Origin: Planctomycetota bacterium
GTDB taxonomy: Bacteria; Planctomycetota; UBA1135; GCA-002686595
Length of the DNA: 64,000 nt
Direction of reading: 5' to 3'
Assembly (NCBI GenBank): GCA_029259635.1
Contig: JAJDEU010000056.1
Span: forward strand, 173,493-237,492
Both the position numbers and the translations under genes were made by a program. Shown here one piece after another: positions 46,848-55,696 of this stretch (position 1 is the stretch's first letter; each line of letters begins with the position of its first letter). The notes beneath the pieces are model-generated. The model was not told where the DNA came from. It worked only from the letters and a program-made list of their open reading frames with translations, and did no database searches.

Positions 46848-47522
46848 AGGGCTTGGTCTGCGCTGGAAAGCGCTCTCGTGTGGATCAAAGGGAAATCGTC
46901 TCGCCCATCATGGCGAACGCGGCTCAGCTTGAGCCAGTGTGCTGGATCTCCGCCGCGAGGTCGAAGGCAGAGGCGAGCGGGTTTTCGCCGACAGCTAGCC
47001 GGGATTATTCATGAGCCGCGAGGCAAAACGCCTCGATTCGGTTCCTGCTGGTGCTTTGCGCGCGCCGGCCCCACAGTCGACCTGGACAGGTCGTAGAGGA
47101 CGCCGGCACGCGTAAAGTTCCGGCAGGGGCCGAAAGGTCGGCGAAGCCGGCCGTTGGTGGTGTTTGGTCCGCGAGGTCATGAATAATCCAGGCTAGAAGT
47201 TGGTCAGATTGGCCTCTGGAATTGAAGCCGAATCCGGGATTCGTGGAGGCTTTCGAGATTCAGCGAGACGGAATGCGGCCGCCGGGGTTCGTGGAGGACT
47301 CTGCGCACGGCTCGTGAGCCCGGAGGGCTTCGACAACCTCGCGTGAGTTTTCGTTCGGGCAATTCGCTTTTTCTCGAAGTGCGCAGCGAAGACGAGTGCG
47401 GAGCCAAGGCGGCGCGGCAGAGTGTACTCCACCGCCGATGAAGAGCCTCCGATCTGGTGAGCGACCGACGCTCCTCAGCTCGTCGGGGTTGATTCGCCGA
47501 GGCCGACACCCAGAATCAGACG
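46848..47522. other. Long intergenic region holding an inverted-repeat element
   Basis: 675 bp between divergent genes with no credible coding sequence. The inverted-repeat element 46995-47196 takes up 202 bp. In the rest, a 16-base near-repeat CGGGATTCGTGGAGGC / CGGGGTTCGTGGAGGA occurs at 47235 and 47283. Nothing else was recognised. Confidence 0.5.
46995..47196. mobile_element. MITE-like inverted-repeat element bounded by CTAG
   Basis: A 202-bp non-coding element with imperfect terminal inverted repeats of about 20 bp. Left: CTAGCCGGGATTATTCATGA. Right, read inward on the minus strand: CTAGCCTGGATTATTCATGA, with one mismatch. Both ends are CTAG, which would fit a 4-bp target duplication. 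Internal short hairpins include GAGGC-AAAAC-GCCTC near 47019. No open reading frame. Confidence 0.6.
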
Positions 47523-48683
47523 ATGAAAATCTCACGGCGTGCTCAGGAAATCGCGCTCTCGGTCACTCTAGCCCTCGACGCACGTGCGAAGGAGCTCGCC
47601 GCCTCCGGGGTCAAGGTCGTCAACATGGCCGTGGGCGAGCCCGATTTCGCGGCGCCCAAAGTCGTACAGACAGCGGCGATCGCGAAAGTGGCGAGTGGCG
47701 ATGTGCGCTATACCCCGATCGCCGGAACGCCCGCTCTGCGCGACGCGGTCGCCGCGCACGTCTCGAAAACGCGCGGGGTTCCGTTCTCCGCTCCCGAAGT
47801 TCTCATCTGTCACAGCGCCAAACACGCGCTCATGAACGCGCTCCTCGCGCTGGCGGATCCCGGCGACGAGGTCCTCGTCCCGCTCCCCGCATGGGTCAGC
47901 TACATCGAGATCATTCGGCTGGCGAACGGCGTTCCGGTCGAGGTCCGGCCCAGCGAGAGTGGCGGCTTGAACTTCGCCAAGCTCGAAGCGTCGATCACAC
48001 CCAAGACGCGCGGCATCATCGTCAACAGTCCGTGCAACCCTTCGGGGTACGTCGCGGATCGGGAGGAGACCGAAGCGCTGGCGGCTTTTGCAGCCAAGCA
48101 CGACCTGTGGATTCTCAGCGACGAGATCTATCGACGGCTGGTCTTTGAAGGCGAGCGAGCGATCAGTCCCGCCGAGATTAATTCGGAGACCCGCGCGCGA
48201 ACCATCATCGTGGACGGCGCGAGCAAAGCCTTCGCGATGACCGGCTATCGAATCGGGTACCTGGTCGCTCCAAAAACGGTCACCGACGCCGCGATTCGAC
48301 TACAGAGTCAGATGACCGGCGCTCCCAATTCAATCTCGCAATTTGCCTTTCAAGCCGCGCTGGAAGAGGAACCGACAGAGGTCGGCGCGATGGTCGACGA
48401 GTTTCGCGAGCGCCGCGCCTACCTCCTGTCCGCCCTTGACGAGATGGGCCTCTCCGCCGCGAACCCTCGCGGAGCTTTTTATGCCTTTCCGAATATCGCC
48501 CGATTCCGCGATGCCCGCGGCTCCTCGGGGTTTTGCGAAGACCTGCTGGAACAGCAAGCCCTCGCCCTCGTCCCCGGCGCCGCCTTTGGTATGGACGACC
48601 ACGTCCGGCTCTCCTACGCGCTCGACGGGGCGCAACTCGGAGAAGCCGTTCGTCGTTTAGAATTGTTCTTGAGCGAGCGGTAG
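47523..48683 (+). CDS. aspC: Pyridoxal-phosphate aminotransferase, aspartate aminotransferase type
   Basis: A 386-residue fold-type I aminotransferase of the class I-gamma group, transferring the amino group of aspartate (or a related amino acid) to 2-oxoglutarate. Seen: NMAVGEPDFAAP, the cofactor-contact motif NSPCNPSGYV, Asp/Tyr pair SDEIYRRLVF, and the Lys region DGASKAFAMTGYRIGYL with the catalytic Lys in SKAFAMTG. Near the end FVLGAAFGMDD is replaced by ALVPGAAFGMDDHVRLSYA. ATG 47523 begins about 30 residues before the first motif, as usual. Followed on the same strand by the beta-lactamase-like gene. Confidence 0.92.
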   Translation: MKISRRAQEIALSVTLALDARAKELAASGVKVVNMAVGEPDFAAPKVVQTAAIAKVASGDVRYTPIAGTPALRDAVAAHVSKTRGVPFSAPEVLICHSAKHALMNALLALADPGDEVLVPLPAWVSYIEIIRLANGVPVEVRPSESGGLNFAKLEASITPKTRGIIVNSPCNPSGYVADREETEALAAFAAKHDLWILSDEIYRRLVFEGERAISPAEINSETRARTIIVDGASKAFAMTGYRIGYLVAPKTVTDAAIRLQSQMTGAPNSISQFAFQAALEEEPTEVGAMVDEFRERRAYLLSALDEMGLSAANPRGAFYAFPNIARFRDARGSSGFCEDLLEQQALALVPGAAFGMDDHVRLSYALDGAQLGEAVRRLELFLSER

Positions 48684-48739
48684 CTCCCGAGATCGCGTCG
48701 CTCCCCTACTCCGCTCGTACGACAAGAACCGACCGACCG

Positions 48740-49786
48740 ATGCTCACTTCCGCACTTCTCTATTTCAGCCTTCAGGCCACCACCGACCAGGTCGAACCGA
48801 ACCAAGCTCTCGACGACGCTTCGCGCAAGCGCTTTTCCAGAGCGGCCGACTATTCCGAGAAGCACGGTGGGTTGTCGATGCTCGTCATCCGGGACGGTCA
48901 GATCCTGTTCGAAGAATACGTGGGCGAGACGAACGCGGAGACCGCGCACGAGTTGATGAGCGGCACCAAGAGCTTCTGGGGTGTGCTGGCCATCGCCGCG
49001 GTCGAGGACGACCTCTTGGAGTTGGATGAGCTCGTTTCGGACACGGTGACCGAATGGAAAGAGGACGAGCTCAAGAGCTCCATCACGATTCGGCACTTGC
49101 TCAATCTCTCCAGCGGACTGCCTCCCGCGCGTCTGCGCATGATAGCCGCGGGCAATAAGTATGAGACGGCTATCGGTATTGCGTCCGACCGTCCCGCTGG
49201 CCAAGAGTTCGAATACGGTCCAACCAACTACTTCGTGTTCGGCGAACTCCTGCGGCGCAAGCTGAAGGACCAGAACATCGATGCGCTGCAGTATCTCGAG
49301 CGACGCATCCTCAAGCCGATTGGGCTCGAGGTCAGCGGGTGGAAGCGCGACTCGAAAGAGAACCCGCTGATGCCGCAAGGTGCATCGCTTACCGCACGGG
49401 AGTGGGCGAAGTTCGGCGTGTTCTTGCTCCAAAAAGGAAAGTGGGATGAACGCCAACTGATCCAGGAGGACGCGCTCGCGGAGTGCTTCCGGCCCAGTCG
49501 AGCCAATCCGAGCTACGGCCTAACCTTCTGGCTGGGTGTGAATGCCACCGAGAGTCTGCAGCTCAGCATGGTCGATAGCGGCGGGCGTCGGGAACGCCTT
49601 CGGAAGAGGCTGATCCGGAACCGCGAAGGACGCGGGAAGAACATCCCCGACGAGTTGTGGATCGCCGCGGGAAAGGGAAATCAGCGGCTCTACGTGCTGC
49701 CCACTCGCGGCCTGGTCATCGTCCGCCAGGGAGAGGACGAACGCAGCTGGTCGGACCTGGAATTCTTGGAGTTCTTCTTTCCCTAG
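48740..49786 (+). CDS. Serine beta-lactamase-like hydrolase
   Basis: A 348-residue protein of the beta-lactamase/penicillin-binding-like family with an apparent short hydrophobic N-terminus (MLTSALLYFSLQA). The catalytic Ser-x-x-Lys is SGTK at residues 74-77. The second motif region is FEYGPTNYFVFGELL, where the usual YSN reads YGP, so it need not be a beta-lactamase; esterase or peptidase activity is equally possible. The TAG stop (49784-49786) is the edge of a 167-bp palindrome. ATG 48740 was chosen over upstream non-coding-like sequence overlapping the aminotransferase. Confidence 0.8.
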   Translation: MLTSALLYFSLQATTDQVEPNQALDDASRKRFSRAADYSEKHGGLSMLVIRDGQILFEEYVGETNAETAHELMSGTKSFWGVLAIAAVEDDLLELDELVSDTVTEWKEDELKSSITIRHLLNLSSGLPPARLRMIAAGNKYETAIGIASDRPAGQEFEYGPTNYFVFGELLRRKLKDQNIDALQYLERRILKPIGLEVSGWKRDSKENPLMPQGASLTAREWAKFGVFLLQKGKWDERQLIQEDALAECFRPSRANPSYGLTFWLGVNATESLQLSMVDSGGRRERLRKRLIRNREGRGKNIPDELWIAAGKGNQRLYVLPTRGLVIVRQGEDERSWSDLEFLEFFFP

Positions 49787-49949
49787 CAGTCCGTGGTGAA
49801 AGTGCTTTGCTCTATAAGCAGCAAATTTTTGGTCGGGTTGGTGCCCGGAAACGAATCCGAATCCATAGATTCGGGGAGGATTTCGGGTGCCGACCTGGCT
49901 AAAAATCGGCCGTTTATAGAGTGAATGACTTTTACCACGGGCTGCTAGC
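49783..49949. mobile_element. 167-bp palindromic MITE-like element bounded by CTAG
   Basis: Both ends, read inward, begin CTAGCAG(C/T)CCGTGGT, followed by (A/G)AAAGT. The two arms pair along almost the whole length, meeting at a perfect central hairpin CCGAATC-CATA-GATTCGG around 49866. CTCTATAA and ATTTTT stretches are shared by both arms. There is no ORF. The left CTAG supplies the stop codon of the beta-lactamase-like gene; the right one lies 27 bp before the convergent HD gene's end. It may also act as a terminator for both genes. Confidence 0.7.
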
Positions 49950-49976
49950 CGTCCGTTCCGAACCGATCAGCGCTTC

Positions 49977-51356
49977 TCACTGCAGGCTGTATTGGTTCTC
50001 GGCGCTGTCGAATTCATCGGCGGCCAGCTCCTGAAGTCGGAGGAGAACCGCAGGGTCGTCGCTGTCGGCGAAGACGTAGAACTTCCACAGGTCGCGATAG
50101 GATCGACCTAGATCGGCCAAGCGCGGAACCCGGTCGGCGAACTCGGCCAGAGGGCGAACACCACCCTCGCCAGGCCAGCGCACGTGCGTCTCGACTTCTT
50201 TCAACTGCATGCGAGCGGCTGGACAAGTCAGAAGAACATCGACCTCGGACCCCGTTGCGAATCGCAGGAGGTCGGCGAGTCGGAATTCGGTCTTGGATCG
50301 CTCCGCAAACTGGCCGCGCGCGAAGAAGCGGCCGACGAATTGCTCCTGCGCTTCGGCATTCTCGTAGCGCGGATAGACGCACGCGCGCTTGGGAAGCTTG
50401 CGACGCTGAAACCGGTTCAAGAGCGAGAGCACCCGTCGCGAATCCTCGGCATCCAGCCTGCCTGCTCGGTTGCGCAGAAGAGTGACCAGTGAGTCATCGG
50501 TCTGCGTAAACAGATCGAGGTCGGTGACGGCGCCCCCCACCAAGGCGATCTCGACGGCATGCGCGATGAGCGTGCCCGCCGCGACCTTCGCGTGGTGATA
50601 GTAGACGCGCTCGGAAAAATAATAGCGCGCTTCCAGCGTCCGCACGATCTCACTGAGGATGTCCTCGCGCAGCAGGTTGCGCTTGGCCAGATCGATGTAG
50701 AGGTTTCCGCTCTCTCGATCGACCTTGAAGTAGTTCACCAGTCGCGGATCGACGGAGAGGTTCAGGCCGGTGTAGTAAGCGTCGCGAGCCAAGTAATCGC
50801 ACAGATCCGAGCAGATCGTGTCCGACAACACCTGACTCCAGTACGGCGGCGTCGTGTCGTTCGTCGCTCCCGGCGCCAAGATCCGCAAGACGTCTTCCGC
50901 TAGATCGAGGTTGCGAAGCAGAGCTCCGAGCTCCGTCTCCTCGCTGAGCATCGCGACGAATCTCTCCGGACTATCGTGACGCGGAAGCATGCCGGATTGA
51001 TCTTCGAAGTTGTGCCCGTAGGGAATGTGGGTCACGTCGTGAATCAGAGCAGCCGCGCGAATGACGCGCGCTTCGCCCTCGCCGATGCCCAGATTCCGGC
51101 GCGGATCGAGCTCGAAGTTCAGGTTGATGGCATCGATCAACTGTTGGGTGACGAACAGGGTTCCGATCGAGTGCTCGAAGCGCGAGTGGGTAGCTCCCGG
51201 GAAGATCAAATAGGCCGTCCCCAGTTGCTTAACGCCGCGCAGGCGCTGCATCTCAAGCGTGTCGAGAATCGCCAACTCCTCGTGGGAGAGATAGACATCT
51301 CCGTGCACCGCATCGCGGATCACGCTGTATCGCTTGGTCTCGTTCAGCTTGCCCAT
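49977..51356 (-). CDS. HD-domain phosphohydrolase (dGTPase/SAMHD1-like)
   Basis: A 459-residue metal-dependent phosphohydrolase. HD-domain residues appear in THSRFEHSIGT (first His), AALIHDVTHIPYGHNFED (His-Asp pair) and SDTICSDLCDYLARDAYYTGL (later Asp). The layout matches SAMHD1-like/dGTP triphosphohydrolase relatives that degrade dNTPs; some relatives act on other nucleotides. The N-terminal IRDAVHGDVYLS is typical. ATG 51356 starts the domain. Convergent with the beta-lactamase-like gene across the palindromic element. Confidence 0.88.
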   Translation of the reverse strand: MGKLNETKRYSVIRDAVHGDVYLSHEELAILDTLEMQRLRGVKQLGTAYLIFPGATHSRFEHSIGTLFVTQQLIDAINLNFELDPRRNLGIGEGEARVIRAAALIHDVTHIPYGHNFEDQSGMLPRHDSPERFVAMLSEETELGALLRNLDLAEDVLRILAPGATNDTTPPYWSQVLSDTICSDLCDYLARDAYYTGLNLSVDPRLVNYFKVDRESGNLYIDLAKRNLLREDILSEIVRTLEARYYFSERVYYHHAKVAAGTLIAHAVEIALVGGAVTDLDLFTQTDDSLVTLLRNRAGRLDAEDSRRVLSLLNRFQRRKLPKRACVYPRYENAEAQEQFVGRFFARGQFAERSKTEFRLADLLRFATGSEVDVLLTCPAARMQLKEVETHVRWPGEGGVRPLAEFADRVPRLADLGRSYRDLWKFYVFADSDDPAVLLRLQELAADEFDSAENQYSLQ

Positions 51357-51405
51357 ACCCGCTCGATTCTACCGCTTGGTCCGATCGTCCGATCCTCGCA
51401 CCAAT

Positions 51406-51434
51406 GAAACGACCGCCTATTCGGCGGTCGTTTC
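51406..51434. terminator. Terminator hairpin between HD gene and TRASH-like gene
   Basis: A perfect 12-bp stem, GAAACGACCGCC with GGCGGTCGTTTC, and a 5-nt loop TATTC, between two minus-strand genes. It likely ends transcription of the gene starting at 52150; the TTTC after the stem on the minus strand is a short U-tract. Confidence 0.75.
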
Positions 51435-51475
51435 TCAAGCTGGCCAGTACGCCTGGCCCGAAAGTCGAGCTGCGC

Positions 51476-52150
51476 TCAGCCTTCTCGCTTCGCCCCGCGT
51501 GCCTTACGGATCTTCATAAGGAACTCGTGCGGGTTCTTCTCAAAGGTCTTGATGCAACCCTTGCAGCACATGCGAACCAAGGTCGTGCCGTAGAGGCGGT
51601 CGATCGGGCGGCCCATCGCGTCGAGGGGCTCATCGCTGACGATGCATTTCTTGAAGGGATAGCTCTCGCGCTGCTTAGCGATCATCGCCTCATTGATCTT
51701 CGCGAGGTGCTCGGCGGGGTTCTTCTTGAAGCTCTTCACGCAGCCCTTGCAGCACAAGCGGACCAAGCGGCCCTCGTAGACGAGCTCCAGCGGGTCGCCC
51801 ATCGAGCCCAAGCCTTCGTCGGAGATGATGCATTTATCGGTCGGGTAAGAAGCGCGCTGCGTCTCTTTGATCGCGGCGTGAACCCGCTCAATGTGCTTCC
51901 TCGGCTCAGCTTTCACCTTCACTGCACAATCTTCGCAGCAGGTTTTGAGCATCGTGCCATCAATGACGAAGGAGATTCCGGGCTCCTCTTTCGTGAACTT
52001 TTCGCCGGAAACCAGACACTTGTGAATCGGGTAGGAAAAGCGCTGCTTGGCGATCACGGCTTCGTCGTTTTCGCCGAGGGTCGAGGCGTTTGCCGACCCG
52101 AATAGGAGAGCCAGTGAGAAGAGTGAGAGGATGAGTTTTTTATGAATCAT
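51476..52150 (-). CDS. Secreted protein with three tandem Cys-rich (TRASH-like) repeats
   Basis: A 224-residue exported protein with a signal peptide (residues 1-22, MIHKKLILSLFSLALLFGSANA). Three repeats of about 60 residues each start with SYP..KC and end with a CC-x-x-C. Cysteine sets are C45/C71/C72/C75, C107/C133/C134/C137 and C169/C195/C196/C199. Each set reads K-C-(I/L/V)-(I/V)-S-(D/G)-E followed by (L/M)-(K/R)-x-C-C-x-x-C. Twelve cysteines in this spacing suggest metal binding, like TRASH/YHS domains. Copper or zinc handling in the periplasm is inferred. Confidence 0.75.
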   Translation of the reverse strand: MIHKKLILSLFSLALLFGSANASTLGENDEAVIAKQRFSYPIHKCLVSGEKFTKEEPGISFVIDGTMLKTCCEDCAVKVKAEPRKHIERVHAAIKETQRASYPTDKCIISDEGLGSMGDPLELVYEGRLVRLCCKGCVKSFKKNPAEHLAKINEAMIAKQRESYPFKKCIVSDEPLDAMGRPIDRLYGTTLVRMCCKGCIKTFEKNPHEFLMKIRKARGAKREG

Positions 52151-52423
52151 GGTCGTAGACCTCGGGGCCTGTTGTCAGTGGTCGGTGGTCGCGATCGAAC
52201 CGGCTCGCATGCGGTTGGAGCTTCGGAGTTCGTCGTCGAAAAAGTGAACGCGGCAGCATAACAATCCGCCAGGCCCAACCATGACAAGAGCGGCCCTTGA
52301 AAGCCTCCAAGCGACTCACGATCTTTGCGCCTTTGTTCGGAGTGAACCGAAGTATGTGGCTGAGCGCGACTTCGGACCGGCCAACCGGCCGGAATCCCCG
52401 CTCCCACAGGTGTGCTCGAGCCG

Positions 52424-54292
52424 ATGGTCCCGCACAATTCCCCAACCGTGCCCACGCCTACCATTCTTCCGCGACCGAAACGGCTGACGGACTCCGAACA
52501 ACCGATTCGCTTTGATCGGGGGTTCTTTCTGACCTCGCCCGGCGAATCGGGAGCGATCCGCGCGGCTCTCGCCGAGCTTCCCCTCTCCATTCACGACCAT
52601 TCGCCGACGGAAGCCGCAGGGCTGAAGGTCGAGATCGACCCCGAGCTCGCCCTGGATGGACACCAGCGTCCGGAGAGCTATCGACTTCGAATCGCACCGA
52701 CTGGGATTGAGATCGAAGCCTCCGATGAAGCGGGAGCCTTTTACGCGCTCAAGAGTCTTCAAGCTCTCGCGACGGTCGTGGGACCAGAGTCACTCGAGCT
52801 TCCTCAGCTGACGATCGAGGATTGGCCCGACTTCCCCCACCGCGCCGTGTCTCTGGATGTCAGTCGCGACAAGGTTCCGACGATGGCGACGCTCCACGCA
52901 CTCGTCGATCAGTTGGCCGGCTGGAAGATCAATCAACTCCAACTCTACATGGAACATGTCTTCGCCTACGCGGGACATGAAGAAGTTTGGCGGAACGCGA
53001 GCGCCTTCACCCCCGAAGAGATTCGCGCGCTCGACCACTACTGTCGTGAGCGCTTCATCGAGCTGGTTCCCAACCAGAACAGCCTGGCGCACTTTCACCG
53101 CTGGTTGAAACACGATCGCTATCGGCCACTCTCGGAAGTTCCCGCCGGCATCGACCACCCCTTCTGCAAAGAGCCCGAACCCTTCAGTTTATGTCCGACC
53201 GATCCGCGCTCACTCGAATTGATCGGCGAGCTCTACGGTCAGCTGCTGCCTAACTTCTCCAGCAAGCTCATTCACGTCGGACTCGACGAACCGATGGATC
53301 TCGGCACGGGCAGATCATCGAGCGCCTGTGAAGAGCGCGGTAAGCAGCGCGTCTTTCTCGAATACTTGGCCGGCATTCGCAAGCTCGTCCACGGACACGG
53401 ACGCGAGCTTCAGTTCTGGGCCGAGTGGATTCTCAGCTATCCGGAGTTTGTCTCCGAGCTACCCAAAGACGTCATCGCGATGGCTTGGGGTTACGAGGCG
53501 AGCCATCCCTTCGAAGCCGAACTCGAGCTCTTGTCGTCGGCGGTCTCGCGTCACTACGTCTGCCCGGGCACGAGCAGTTGGAACAGCATCGCCGGACGCA
53601 CCTCCAACGCGCTCGCAAATCTCTTGCGCGCCGGAAAGCTCGGACGCGCCGCCGGATCCGAGGGCTACATGATCACCGACTGGGGCGACAACGGTCACTG
53701 GCAACCGCTCCCGGTCAGCTACGCGGGCTTTCTCATGGGAGCTTCCGTCGCATGGAACACATCGAGTACGCCGACTCCCGCCGAGCTCGCCAAGGCTCTC
53801 GACGCCTCTGTCTTCGACGATCCCGCCGGCGTGCTCGGCCGGGTCGCCCTCGCCCTCGGCGACGCTCACTCGACCGCCAAGTCGAAGACGATCAACGGAA
53901 GCGCGCCCTACTTCATCCTGCACTTTGCCGACGAGCCGCTTCCCCACGAGCGCTTGCCGGGCCTCAGCATCGAGGGCCTCGAAGCGTGCCGCGCGGCGAT
54001 CGACGATGCCATCTCGCCGCTCACCCGGACCCAGTCCACGAACGCGCTCGCCGTCGATGAGTTTCGGTGGTGCGCAGACTTAATGCAGACCGCCTGCGAG
54101 CTCGGAATCGCTCGGCTCAGATCAACGGGCACTCGGCTCGGCGACCTCCCTCAAGCGGAACGACAAAAACTAGCGAGCCAACTCCGCGAACACGCGGACC
54201 GGCGGCGGGAGTTGTGGATGGAACGCAATCGGCCCGGAGGTCTCGATGATTCGATCGAGCGCTTTGACCGCCTGATCGGCCTGCTTCGATGA
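52424..54292 (+). CDS. Glycoside hydrolase family 20-like beta-N-acetylhexosaminidase
   Basis: A 622-residue enzyme predicted to remove N-acetylhexosamine from glycans. An N-terminal GH20b-like domain (about 15-130, TILPRPKRL...ESYRLRIAPTGIEIEASDEAGAFYALKSLQAL) precedes the catalytic barrel. That barrel has DFPHRAVSLDVSRDKVPTM at the start and HVGLDEPMDLG with the catalytic Asp-Glu pair. No signal peptide was seen, so it may act in the cytoplasm. ATG 52424 was chosen; a GTG at 52412 is possible. The C-terminal about 150 residues are helical. Confidence 0.88.
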   Translation: MVPHNSPTVPTPTILPRPKRLTDSEQPIRFDRGFFLTSPGESGAIRAALAELPLSIHDHSPTEAAGLKVEIDPELALDGHQRPESYRLRIAPTGIEIEASDEAGAFYALKSLQALATVVGPESLELPQLTIEDWPDFPHRAVSLDVSRDKVPTMATLHALVDQLAGWKINQLQLYMEHVFAYAGHEEVWRNASAFTPEEIRALDHYCRERFIELVPNQNSLAHFHRWLKHDRYRPLSEVPAGIDHPFCKEPEPFSLCPTDPRSLELIGELYGQLLPNFSSKLIHVGLDEPMDLGTGRSSSACEERGKQRVFLEYLAGIRKLVHGHGRELQFWAEWILSYPEFVSELPKDVIAMAWGYEASHPFEAELELLSSAVSRHYVCPGTSSWNSIAGRTSNALANLLRAGKLGRAAGSEGYMITDWGDNGHWQPLPVSYAGFLMGASVAWNTSSTPTPAELAKALDASVFDDPAGVLGRVALALGDAHSTAKSKTINGSAPYFILHFADEPLPHERLPGLSIEGLEACRAAIDDAISPLTRTQSTNALAVDEFRWCADLMQTACELGIARLRSTGTRLGDLPQAERQKLASQLREHADRRRELWMERNRPGGLDDSIERFDRLIGLLR

Positions 54293-54325
54293 CCGCGCTC
54301 GCAACAATCGGCAGCTAGCGGCAGA

Positions 54326-55696
54326 ATGAAGCCCATGCACCGCTCTCGCTCAGCGCGCTTGTCCGCTCTCTTCGCTCTCGCGCCTCTCTTCGGCGCGAGC
54401 TGCACGGAGAATTCCCCGCGCCCCGTACACGTCCTCTTAATCGTGGTCGACACCCTGCGCGCCGAACACCTCTCCTGTTACGGCTACGAGCGCGCCACCT
54501 CGCCCCACATCGATCAACTGGCGAACTCCGGAGCGCGCTTTTCCTCCGCAACTTCGCAGAGCTCGTGGACCGCGCCGTCGATGGTCTCCATGTTCACCGG
54601 CCGTCACATTCTCGAAGAGCGCTTGTCGATTCCGACCGAGACGCCCAGCCTGCCCGAGCTGTTTTCGGAGAATGGATATCGGACCGGCGCCTTCGTCGTG
54701 AATCCGATCCTCCACAACGAGGAGAACGGCTTTCGGCGCGGTTTCGATCACTTCAAAGCGGACGCCGAGTTTCGCGAGATCAGTGATTGGATTCAGTCGG
54801 AGGCAAAGCGCCCGACCTTCACTTGGGTGCACTGGGTCGATCCGCACGATCCCTATGGACCCGCGCCGGAGTATGAGTTTTTCGCGAAGTCGGGCGGCAC
54901 GCTGCCGGCTGCACTGACGCGCTATTACGAAGATCTCGAGCGCGCCGACGGAATCGCGAATCAAGCGGAATCCCGCAAGACGGTGATCGCCAGCATCGAT
55001 GGCTACGACGACGACATTCGACTCGTAGACTCGAAGATCGACATCCTCGTCCGCGCGTTGGAAGGCGCGGGAATCCTGCAGAACTCGGTGATCGTGCTCG
55101 CCTCCGATCATGGCGAAGGACTGTGGCATCACCGGAACTACCCGGTCGGCGAAGAGCTCACCGAGCCCGCGACGATCCTGAACACGCACAAGATGACGCA
55201 CGGCAATCACCTCTACGAAGAGCAGGTCCACGTTCCGCTCGTGTTTTTCGGAATGGGAATCACGCCGGGACAGGTCGTCGATACGCCGGTCGAAAACGTG
55301 GACCTCTTGCCCACGCTGATGGAGCTCTGCAACCTCCCGATCCCGACGGGAACGACCGGATCGAGCCTCTTGCCCTTGATGCGAGGTGAAGCTGCCGAGC
55401 GCGCGCCCTTCGCGGTCTCCTCAACGCGTTGGGTTCAGTCCCTGCGCACACCGGAGGGACTCAAGCTGATCCTTCCGACAGAAGCGGGCCGAGCCAGCGG
55501 TCTAGAAGCGGAGCTCTACAACCTCGCCGTCGATCCCTTCGAACGCCAAAACCTGGCGAAGGCTCAGCCGGCCGATGTAAAGCGACTCTCTGGCCTACTT
55601 GTGCAGCGACTGGAAGGTGGGCTTCGCTCCGATCGCGGTGCCGAGCTCTCCGAAGCCAACAAACAAGCGATGAAAGATCTGGGGTACTTCGAGTGA
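54326..55696 (+). CDS. Sulfatase-fold lipoprotein lacking the formylglycine motif
   Basis: A 456-residue alkaline-phosphatase-superfamily hydrolase. Signal peptide ends in a lipobox, LFGASC (Cys26). Metal-site residues are visible in LLIVVDTLRAEHLSCYGY (Asp42), VLASDHGEGLWHH and HGNHLYEEQVHVPL. At the nucleophile position SWTAPSMVSMFTGRH has Thr82 instead of the C/S-x-P-x-R that becomes formylglycine. It is thus probably a phosphatase or phosphotransferase, not a true sulfatase. GTGA overlap couples it to the next gene. Confidence 0.87.
   Translation: MKPMHRSRSARLSALFALAPLFGASCTENSPRPVHVLLIVVDTLRAEHLSCYGYERATSPHIDQLANSGARFSSATSQSSWTAPSMVSMFTGRHILEERLSIPTETPSLPELFSENGYRTGAFVVNPILHNEENGFRRGFDHFKADAEFREISDWIQSEAKRPTFTWVHWVDPHDPYGPAPEYEFFAKSGGTLPAALTRYYEDLERADGIANQAESRKTVIASIDGYDDDIRLVDSKIDILVRALEGAGILQNSVIVLASDHGEGLWHHRNYPVGEELTEPATILNTHKMTHGNHLYEEQVHVPLVFFGMGITPGQVVDTPVENVDLLPTLMELCNLPIPTGTTGSSLLPLMRGEAAERAPFAVSSTRWVQSLRTPEGLKLILPTEAGRASGLEAELYNLAVDPFERQNLAKAQPADVKRLSGLLVQRLEGGLRSDRGAELSEANKQAMKDLGYFE

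Noticed and set aside
52165..52195. Run of GTGGTC/GTCGGTGGTC-like repeats before the GH20 gene
   Set aside because: Only a few short units; too little to call a repeat element or array.
52140..52590. Minus-strand frames of 101-147 residues in the GH20 upstream region
   Set aside because: Overlap the GH20 gene start, lack ribosome-binding sites and have non-protein-like composition.
54326..55696. Calling this gene a formylglycine sulfatase
   Set aside because: The Cys/Ser-x-Pro-x-Arg maturation motif is absent.
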